A stretch of DNA of 11,210 nt, taken from positions 1 through 11,210 of the forward strand of contig DASUZB010000048.1 of assembly GCA_036377075.1 (NCBI GenBank), given 5' to 3'. The notes under the pieces are model-generated. The model did no database searches. It was not told where the DNA came from and saw only the letters and a list, made by a program, of their open reading frames with translations. Below, in pieces: positions 5,656 to 11,210 of this stretch (position 1 is its first letter; each line of letters begins with the position of its first letter). The position numbers and the translations under genes are program-made. This DNA comes from DASUZB01 sp036377075. Its GTDB lineage: Bacteria; Actinomycetota; CALGFH01.

Positions 5656-7656
5656 TCAACCGAGGACCTCGCGCAGGGTGGTGGCCAGGCGGCGGTTGTC
5701 CTCCGGCGAGCGCACGGCGACCCGGACGTAGTCGGGGCCGAGCCCGGGGAAGCTGTCGGCCGGCCGTACCGCGATGCCGCGCCCCGCCAGCCCGGAGCGG
5801 ACCGCCGGCCCGGCCGGCACCTGCAGCAGCAGGAAGTTGGCCGCCGACGGCCAGACCCGCACGCCGGGCAGCCGCCCGAGGGCGCGCACCAGCTCCTCAC
5901 GGGCGGCGGCGACCCGCTCGGCCACCCGGGCGGCGGTGGCGCGGTCGCCGGCGCAGGCGGCCAGCGCCGCGCAGGCGACGGCATTGACGCTCCACGGCTG
6001 GCGCGCGGCCCGCAGGGTGGCGGCAAGGTCCGGTGCGCACAGCAGGTAGCCGGCCCGCACCCCGGGCAGGGCCCACAGCTTGGTGAGGCTGCGCACCACC
6101 ACCAGGCCGGGCAGGTCGCCGCGGCCGGCGAGGGACTCGGCCTCGTCCTCGGTGAACTCCATGAACGCCTCGTCCACCACCAGGACCCGGCCGGGGCGGG
6201 CGAGCGAGGCGACCTGGTCGGCGGGGTCGAGGTTGCCGGTCGGGTTGTTGGGGTTGCCGACCACCACCAGGTCGGCCTCGTCGGGGACGGCGCCGGGGTC
6301 GAGCGCGAAGCTCTCCTGATGGCGGTAGGCCCGCTGGACGGTGTGGCCGGCCACCCGCATGGCCACCTCGGGCTCGGTGAAGGAGGGGTGGACCACCACC
6401 GGGCGGGCGGGTCGCAGCACGTTGGCGAGCAGCCAGAACGCCTCGGCGCTGCCGTTGGTCGGCAGCACCTCGCCGGGGTCGCGGCCGTGCCGGTCGGCCA
6501 GCGCGGCGACCGCGGGACCCTGGTCCGGGTAGGAGCCGGCGTGGTTGAGCGCGGCCAGCAGCTCACCGCGGAGCCAGGCGGGCGGACCGCCCGGGATGAC
6601 GTTGACCGCGAAGTCGAGCTGCCCGGGGGCGGCCACGGTGTCGCCGTGCAGGCGCAGCTTGGTGGGGATCGCCCGCGCCGCCGCCGCGGCGGGCGGGGCG
6701 GGCGCGCCCTTCCCGGACGGCGCCGGCCCCGCCACCCCGTCGAGCCCGCCAGGCCCCGGCCCAGCCGGGCCAGGACGCTCGCCTCCGGGCGTACGAGCCG
6801 GTTCCGGTCCGGACGGCCCTGGCCGCTCGGCAGCGGGTCGGCCTGCCTGGTCGGGCTCGACAGGTCCGGGTCGCTCCGCACCGGATCTGGCCGGTGCCTC
6901 CGGGACCGATGGGTGGGGCAGGTCGGGTCCGGACGGCTCCTGCTCGGGCGCGGACGGCTCCTGCTGGTCGGGGCCGGGCCAGGCGGGCAGGTCGACGCGG
7001 CTGGCGGTGGGCTGGTCCGCGGCGGCAGGCACGGCGGCGGCCGGCTCGAGGCCGATCGCCTGGCCGGCGACCACGAGCTGCACCTCGGCGGCCGCCTTGG
7101 CGAGGAGTTGCATCGCCTCGCCCATGAGGTCGAGGTAGCGGCGCGCGCCGGCGCCCTGCGGGACCAGGCCGAGGCCGCCCTCCTCGGCCACCACCACGGT
7201 GAGGCCGGGCCGGGTGGAGGCGGCGTGGGCGAACGCGCGCACCTGGTCGAGCAGCCGTTCCCAGCCGGTCTCGCCGTCCTGGCCGAGCGGCGCGACCTCG
7301 GCGTCGGTCCACAGGCCCTCCGCCACCATCAGCCGGGCGACCCAGGAGCCGATCCCGTCGACCAGGACCGTCTCGTCCGGCGCGGCCAGCGGTGGCGGCA
7401 CCGGCGGGGCCCCGCGCCGCCGCGACGGCAGCGGCGGTGGCGCCACGCCGAGCACGGCCGGCGGGTCGTCGCTCTCGACCGTGCGCCAGCCGACCGGCCG
7501 GCGCCGGCGGTGGCGGGCGATGCGCTCGACCATCTCCGGGTCGCTCGGCGAGCCGGTGGCCACGAAGCAGACGGGCGCGCCGGCGGCGCCGGCGATGCGC
7601 TCGGCCAGCTCGCTCTTGCCGGACCGCACGCCTCCGATGACCAGGTGCAGCGACAT
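5656..7656 (-). CDS. cobU-cobC: CobU-CobC fusion: cobinamide kinase/guanylyltransferase + threonine-phosphate decarboxylase-like aminotransferase
   Basis: One 666-residue frame carrying two B12 enzymes. Residues 1-205 are CobU, which phosphorylates adenosylcobinamide and transfers GMP to it: P-loop GGVRSGKS (8-15), VATGSPSD, RIARHRRRRP with H49 aligning with the guanylylated histidine, VLVDGIGSW (97-105) and a GLGLVPQ segment (161-167). A Pro-rich insert at about 63-95 is unusual. Residues about 205-330 form a Pro/Glu/Gly linker with three ERPGP repeats. Residues about 335-666 are a PLP-dependent class I/II aminotransferase of the CobC/CobD type, which makes aminopropanol phosphate from threonine phosphate: GNPNNPTG (467-474), VVDEAF (493-498) and RSLTKLWALPG (522-532), with K526 the expected PLP lysine. 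HisC-like activity is an alternative, but the context favours CobC. The ATG at 7656 shares one base with the cbiX stop (TGATG), and GAGGAG lies 5 nt upstream, so translation is probably coupled. Confidence 0.92.
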   Translation of the reverse strand: MSLHLVIGGVRSGKSELAERIAGAAGAPVCFVATGSPSDPEMVERIARHRRRRPVGWRTVESDDPPAVLGVAPPPLPSRRRGAPPVPPPLAAPDETVLVDGIGSWVARLMVAEGLWTDAEVAPLGQDGETGWERLLDQVRAFAHAASTRPGLTVVVAEEGGLGLVPQGAGARRYLDLMGEAMQLLAKAAAEVQLVVAGQAIGLEPAAAVPAAADQPTASRVDLPAWPGPDQQEPSAPEQEPSGPDLPHPSVPEAPARSGAERPGPVEPDQAGRPAAERPGPSGPEPARTPGGERPGPAGPGPGGLDGVAGPAPSGKGAPAPPAAAAARAIPTKLRLHGDTVAAPGQLDFAVNVIPGGPPAWLRGELLAALNHAGSYPDQGPAVAALADRHGRDPGEVLPTNGSAEAFWLLANVLRPARPVVVHPSFTEPEVAMRVAGHTVQRAYRHQESFALDPGAVPDEADLVVVGNPNNPTGNLDPADQVASLARPGRVLVVDEAFMEFTEDEAESLAGRGDLPGLVVVRSLTKLWALPGVRAGYLLCAPDLAATLRAARQPWSVNAVACAALAACAGDRATAARVAERVAAAREELVRALGRLPGVRVWPSAANFLLLQVPAGPAVRSGLAGRGIAVRPADSFPGLGPDYVRVAVRSPEDNRRLATTLREVLG

Positions 7657-8519
7657 CAGTGCTCCTCGTGGTCGTCGGGGTGGTAGTGGGGGGTGGCGGG
7701 CGCCCCCACCTTGGCCTCGAAGCCGGGCAGGGCGACCCGGTGCACGCACAGGTCGCAGTTCATCCGCGGTTCCCCGTCCTGCGCCTCGGCGTAGCGGGCC
7801 AGCAGCAGGCGGGCGACGCGCTCGTCCGGCCCCAGGTAGCCGGCCACGCGCACGTCCAGCTCGGGGTGCTCGGCGGCGAAGGCGGCGCACTGGGCACGGA
7901 TGCGTCCGACCAGCCGGCCGGTGAACAGGAAGTAGGGCACGACGACGATACTGCGCGCGCCGAGCCGGCGGCAGCGCTCCAGCCCGGCGGGCAGGCGCGG
8001 GTCGGTGATGCCCACGTAGCAGGTCTCGACCAGCGGCCAGGGCCGGCCCTCCCACAGCAGCCGGGCGACCTTGTGCAGGTCGGCGTTGGCGTCCGGGTCG
8101 GAGCTGCCACGGCCGCACAGCAGCACCGCGGTCCCGGCCCGCTCCCGGGCGGGGACCGCGGCGGCCAGCCGCTCGTCGACCACGGTGAGCAGGTCGGGGT
8201 GGATGCCGAGCTCGCGGGCGTAGCGGAAGCGCACCGCCGGGTGCTGCCGCCGCAGCCGGGCGAGCAGCGCCGGCACGTCGTCCTTGACGTGGCCGGCGGC
8301 AAGCAGCATCACCGGCACGACCACGACCTCGTGCGCGCCCCCGGCGACCAGGTCGGCGCACGCGACGGTGAGTGGCGGTGGCGACAGCTCGACGAAGCCG
8401 CAGGCGACGGCGAGGTCCGGGTCGAGGGCACGGACCCGGTCGGCCAGGGCGAGCAGCTCGGCGGTCCCGGCCGCGTCCTGGCTGCCGTGCCCCGCCACCA
8501 GCAGGGCGGGCCGCCTCAC
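7656..8519 (-). CDS. cbiX: Sirohydrochlorin cobaltochelatase (CbiX)
   Basis: 287 residues, the long two-domain bacterial form. It inserts Co2+ into sirohydrochlorin, the first committed step of early-cobalt-insertion B12 synthesis. The N-terminal chelatase half has LLVAGHGSQD with H11 and LAAGHVKDD with H77, the metal-site histidines. The second half has the family's GRGSSDPDANAD segment (136-147) and VVVPYFLFTGRLV (192-204). The C-terminus carries MNCDLC (253-258), matching the MXCXXC motif that binds an Fe-S cluster in Bacillus CbiX, and a tail ending HYHPDDHEEH that is rich in metal ligands. The GTG at 8519 overlaps the cbiC stop by 4 nt (GTGA), and AGGAG precedes it by 6 nt. The frame is open further upstream, but that part is antisense-like Arg/Gly sequence within cbiC. 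Other SirB-type chelatases are less likely given the tail and neighbours. Confidence 0.95.
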   Translation of the reverse strand: MRRPALLVAGHGSQDAAGTAELLALADRVRALDPDLAVACGFVELSPPPLTVACADLVAGGAHEVVVVPVMLLAAGHVKDDVPALLARLRRQHPAVRFRYARELGIHPDLLTVVDERLAAAVPARERAGTAVLLCGRGSSDPDANADLHKVARLLWEGRPWPLVETCYVGITDPRLPAGLERCRRLGARSIVVVPYFLFTGRLVGRIRAQCAAFAAEHPELDVRVAGYLGPDERVARLLLARYAEAQDGEPRMNCDLCVHRVALPGFEAKVGAPATPHYHPDDHEEH

Positions 8520-9163
8520 GCCGGCTCCTGGTGGTAGAGGAGGGCGTTGATCGCGGCGGCGGCGACCGCCGAGCCGCCCTTGGGGCCGCGGTTGGTCACC
8601 GCGGGCAGGCCGCTGGCCGCCAGCGCCTGCTTGGCCTCGACGGCGCCGACGAAGCCGACCGGCAGCCCGACCACGAGCGCCGGCGCGGCCGGCAGCCGCA
8701 GCAGGGCGTCGAGCGCGGTCGGCGCGCAGCCCACCACCCACACCGCGCCAGGCCCGACCCGGCCGAACGCCGCCCGCACTCCGGCGGCGCTGCGGGTCTC
8801 CCCCGCCCGGGCCGTCCCGTCCTCGCTGAGCGGCCCGTCCTCGGTGAGCGGCGCGGCGCCCTGGGCGGCCCCGTCCCGCCGTGCGGGGGCGAGGTCGAGC
8901 GCGCAGATGGTGGGGTGGGAGGTGACCGCGGCGGCCACCATGCGGGCGTCGACCACCACGGGCGCGCCCGCGCGCAGGGCGGCCAGCCCGCCGGCGAGGG
9001 CGCGCTCGTCGAGCACGAGGTCGCCGGCCCAGGCCGGGTCGGCGGAGGCGTGCACCACCCGCTCGGCGACGGCGCGGGAGAGCGGGCCGAGCCCGGACAG
9101 GTCGACCAGGCCGCGGAGGATGCGGTAGCTCTCCGCCTCGATCGGGTGGACCGCCCGCCTCAC
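8516..9163 (-). CDS. cbiC: Precorrin-8X / cobalt-precorrin-8 methylmutase (CbiC/CobH)
   Basis: 215 residues, normal for the family. It moves the C-11 methyl to C-12, giving (cobalt-precorrin/hydrogeno-)cobyrinic acid. Recognisable segments are HPIEAESYRI (6-15), AVAERVVHASAD (31-42) with H38 as the conserved catalytic histidine, AGAPVVVDARMVAA (65-78), ETRSAAGVR (122-130), CAPTALDALL (146-155; the family usually has N before APTAL, here C) and NRGPKGGSAVAAAAINALLY (191-210). Residues about 95-120 hold an extra, poorly conserved insert with a duplicated TEDGPLSEDG motif. The GTG at 9163 overlaps the cbiG-cobJ stop by 4 nt, and the stop in turn overlaps the cbiX start. Context (CbiX, CbiG) favours the cobalt-containing substrate, hence the name cbiC. 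Confidence 0.95.
   Translation of the reverse strand: MRRAVHPIEAESYRILRGLVDLSGLGPLSRAVAERVVHASADPAWAGDLVLDERALAGGLAALRAGAPVVVDARMVAAAVTSHPTICALDLAPARRDGAAQGAAPLTEDGPLSEDGTARAGETRSAAGVRAAFGRVGPGAVWVVGCAPTALDALLRLPAAPALVVGLPVGFVGAVEAKQALAASGLPAVTNRGPKGGSAVAAAAINALLYHQEPA
8816..8851 (-). repeat. 18-bp tandem duplication inside cbiC
   Basis: Two adjacent 18-bp copies (8816-8833 and 8834-8851) differ at one position and keep the frame. They encode the near-repeat LTEDGP / LSEDGT in the non-conserved insert of the methylmutase. This looks like a recent slippage event in a surface loop. Confidence 0.8.
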
Positions 9164-10893
9164 CGGTACCCCCGCGGCGTGACCATGCGGCCGGCGACCA
9201 CCCGGGTCAGGGTCGAGCCCACCACCACGGTCGTGGTCATGCCGACCTCGGTGACGTCCAGCTCGCCGAGGGTGGTCAGGGTCACCCGCTGGCCGGGCCG
9301 CCAGGCGTCGGTCACCACCCCGACCGGCGTGTCCGGCTTGCGGTGCTCCAGCAGCAGCAGGCGCGCCTCGGCCAGCTGCCAGTCCCTGCCGGCGCTGCGC
9401 GGGTTGTAGAAGCAGACGACGAAGTCGCCCTCGGCCGCCGCCCGCACCCGGCGGCGGACGACCTCCCACGGGGTGAGCAGGTCGGACAGGGAGATGGCGC
9501 AGTGGTCGTGCCCGAGCGGCGCGCCGAGCAGGGCGGCCGCGGCCAGCGCGGCGGTGACCCCCGGCACCACGACCACCTCGACGTCCGCGCCGGCCTCGGC
9601 GAGCGCCGGCGAGGCCATCCCGTAGACGCCCGCGTCACCGCCGCTGACCAGCGCGACGGCGGCGCCGGCGGCCGCCGCGGCCAGGGCGGTCCGGGCGCGC
9701 TCGACCTCACCGCCGATGCCGCTGGCGGCCACCCGCGTGCCGGGGCGCAGCAGGCCCCTGATCCCCTCTAGGTAGCGGTCCAGCCCGACCACCAGCTCGC
9801 AGCGGGCCAGGGCGTCCCTGGCGAGCGGCGGCAGCAGCGCCGCGTCGCCGGGGCCGGTGCCGACCAGGTAGAGCCGGCCGCGGGGCCGCGTCCGGGCGAC
9901 CGCGACGGTCGCCCGGGCCGCCTTGCGCTTGGGCACCACCAGCTCGGCGCGGCCGCCGGCGAGGGCGGCGGCCTCCGCCACGCTCGGGGTGCCGACCGCC
10001 CTCGCGGCCGCGTCGGAGGGGTTGGGCACCGGCACCGCGGCGAGCTCGGCGGCCGGGTGGAAGCGCAGCGGCCAGCCACGGGCGCGCGCCGCCGCGGCCA
10101 GGCCGGGCTCGTCGCGCTTGGCGTCGACGCTGGCGAGCGCGGCCACCGAGGCGGGCGCCAGGCCGGCGCCGGCCAGGGCCGCGTCGACCAGGTCGAGGAC
10201 CTCCTCCGCGGTCGCGCCGCGGCTGCACCCGACGCCGACCACCAGCGACGGCGGCCGGCAGACGACCGCCGGCCGCGGCCACGCGGCCACCCGGTCGCTG
10301 ACCACCAGGCAGGGCGCGGCCAGGTCGGCCGCCGGGCGTTCCGGCCGCCATGGACCCCGGCCTGCCAGCCCGCCGTCGGCGGCGGTGACGTTGCCAGGCA
10401 GCGGCGGCAGCGGCCAGCGCTGGTCGCTGACCAGCGTGACGGGCTCGCCGCCGACCAGGGCGGCGGCGACGGCGGCGAGGTCGCCGCCGTCCTCGAGGCG
10501 GAAGCCGAGGTCGGCGCCGAACTGGTCGAGCACGGGCAGGCCTAGCGCGTCGCTGGCCGTGGTGACCACCGGCTGGACGCCGAGCGTCTCGGCCACCCGG
10601 GCGGCGAGCCGGTTGGCCCCGCCGGCGTGGCCGCCGGTGAGGGCGACCGCGAAGCGGCCGGCGTCGTCGACGCAGACCAGGCCGGGGTCGACCCGCTTGC
10701 CGGCGAGCAGCGGCGCGGCCAGGCGGATCGCCGCGCCGGCCGCCATGAACGCCACCAGGGCGTCGCTCTCGGCCCAGGCGGCCCGCAGCGCCGCGGCCGG
10801 CCGGCCCGGGAAGGCCCTTGCGTCCGGCCAGGCCCGTTCGAGCTGGGCCGCCAGCTCGGCGCCGCGCGGCGTCGCCCACACCAGCCCGATCAC
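9160..10893 (-). CDS. cbiG-cobJ: CbiG-CobJ fusion: cobalt-precorrin-5A hydrolase + precorrin-3B/cobalt-precorrin-3 C17-methyltransferase
   Basis: A 577-residue bifunctional protein. Residues 1 to about 330 are CbiG, which opens the lactone and releases the C2 fragment as acetaldehyde during ring contraction. The N-terminal part has AFMAAGAAIRLAAPLL (48-63), VDDAGRFAVALTGGHAGGAN (75-94) and DALGLPVLD. The C-terminal CbiG part has VVGVGCSRGATAEEV (218-232) and ASVDAKRDEPGL. Residues about 338-577 are a CobJ/CbiH SAM-dependent methyltransferase: LYLVGTGPGD (341-350), SGGDAGVYGMA (417-427), VVVPGVTAA (441-449), VVCFYNPRS (492-500) and a terminal TPRGYR. The GTG at 10893 overlaps the upstream stop by 4 nt. 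Such CbiG/CbiH fusions are known in actinobacteria. CbiG belongs to the cobalt-early route, so the methyltransferase probably acts on cobalt-precorrin-3 despite the CobJ name. Confidence 0.95.
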   Translation of the reverse strand: MIGLVWATPRGAELAAQLERAWPDARAFPGRPAAALRAAWAESDALVAFMAAGAAIRLAAPLLAGKRVDPGLVCVDDAGRFAVALTGGHAGGANRLAARVAETLGVQPVVTTASDALGLPVLDQFGADLGFRLEDGGDLAAVAAALVGGEPVTLVSDQRWPLPPLPGNVTAADGGLAGRGPWRPERPAADLAAPCLVVSDRVAAWPRPAVVCRPPSLVVGVGCSRGATAEEVLDLVDAALAGAGLAPASVAALASVDAKRDEPGLAAAARARGWPLRFHPAAELAAVPVPNPSDAAARAVGTPSVAEAAALAGGRAELVVPKRKAARATVAVARTRPRGRLYLVGTGPGDAALLPPLARDALARCELVVGLDRYLEGIRGLLRPGTRVAASGIGGEVERARTALAAAAAGAAVALVSGGDAGVYGMASPALAEAGADVEVVVVPGVTAALAAAALLGAPLGHDHCAISLSDLLTPWEVVRRRVRAAAEGDFVVCFYNPRSAGRDWQLAEARLLLLEHRKPDTPVGVVTDAWRPGQRVTLTTLGELDVTEVGMTTTVVVGSTLTRVVAGRMVTPRGYR

Positions 10894-11210
10894 CGCCGCA
10901 CCCCCGAGACCAGGAAGACGGGGTTGGTCGGCACCAGGCGGTGCAGCTCGCCGATGCCGCGCAGGCGTGCCGCCTGCAGCAGCACGGTCTCGACCTCGAG
11001 GCCGCCGCCGGCGAGCACGCGGCCGGCCGGGACGACCCGCTCCATCCCGGTGAGGGCGACCACCACCGCCCGCCGGGTGCGGCCGCCGGCCTCCTTCAGC
11101 ACGCCCTCCAGGTCACGGCCGCTGCCGCCGACGAACACCGCGTCCGGGTCGGGGAGGCCCCGCAGCACGCCGGGGGCGGTCCCGGCGACCACCGTCACCG
11201 CGACCCGGTG
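10890..11210 (-). CDS. Precorrin-6B/cobalt-precorrin-6B C15-methyltransferase (CbiT or CobL C-terminal domain), 3' end only
   Basis: The last 106 residues of a gene whose start is beyond the right edge; the frame is open through 11210. Recognisable are HRVAVTVVAGTAPGVL, DPDAVFVGGSGRDLEGVL (the GGSG SAM-binding loop of CbiT-type methyltransferases), VALTGMERVVPAGRVL, and the closing TNPVFLVSG typical of CobL/CbiT. CbiT methylates C-15 and decarboxylates the C-12 acetate. It could be a stand-alone CbiT or the C-terminal half of a CbiET/CobL fusion; the missing 5' part decides. Its TGA overlaps the GTG of cbiG-cobJ (GTGA), so it belongs to the same operon, upstream. Confidence 0.9.
   Translation of the reverse strand, partial: HRVAVTVVAGTAPGVLRGLPDPDAVFVGGSGRDLEGVLKEAGGRTRRAVVVALTGMERVVPAGRVLAGGGLEVETVLLQAARLRGIGELHRLVPTNPVFLVSGVRR

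Noticed and set aside
5605..7686. Long open frame of about 690 codons on the plus strand
   Set aside because: It is antisense to the CobU-CobC fusion. It has Gly/Arg/His-rich composition and no domain; such shadows are common at this GC content.

Overview
The window is very GC-rich, with GTG starts, short overlaps between genes and long antisense open frames. This fits a high-G+C actinobacterium. The genus cannot be read from the sequence. It has three parts: a divergent regulator/oxidoreductase pair at the left, a decaying insertion sequence next to an uncharacterised gene in the middle, and a large cobalamin (vitamin B12) operon on the minus strand filling the right two thirds.

Left (1-849): the first 55 codons of a short-chain dehydrogenase/reductase run leftward out of the window. 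They are divergent from a TetR-family repressor. The short gap holds a perfect inverted repeat, ATTACG-TT-CGTAAT, that overlaps candidate promoters for both genes, the usual layout for a repressor controlling itself and its neighbour.

Middle (1048-3555): an IS110-family element on the minus strand. Its transposase has all four DEDD residues and the serine region, but two single-base losses put it out of frame. Upstream of the transposase is a strongly structured non-coding segment (13-bp and 7-bp nested stems closing a 35-nt loop) that is a good candidate for the IS110 bridge RNA. Beyond it lies a gene for an uncharacterised actinobacterial protein, then about 500 bp with no convincing gene.

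Right (3556-11210): minus-strand cobalamin genes, in transcription order: cbiT/cobL (partial), cbiG-cobJ fusion, cbiC/cobH, cbiX, cobU-cobC fusion, cbiZ, cobT. The first five are joined by 4-nt or 1-nt overlaps and so look translationally coupled. cbiZ follows after 31 nt. cobT follows after 278 nt that contain a 38-bp tandem repeat. The set covers cobalt insertion (CbiX), ring methylation and contraction (CobJ, CbiG, CbiT, CbiC), the aminopropanol arm (CobC), nucleotide activation (CobU), lower-ligand activation (CobT) and corrinoid salvage or remodelling (CbiZ). CbiX together with CbiG points to the early-cobalt-insertion (anaerobic-type) route.

The most notable points are the CobU-CobC fusion with its long Pro-rich linker, CbiZ beside a CobU that keeps its guanylyl-transfer histidine, the candidate bridge RNA, and the hairpin-forming 38-bp repeats before cobT. 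I do not see a wholly unknown system here.
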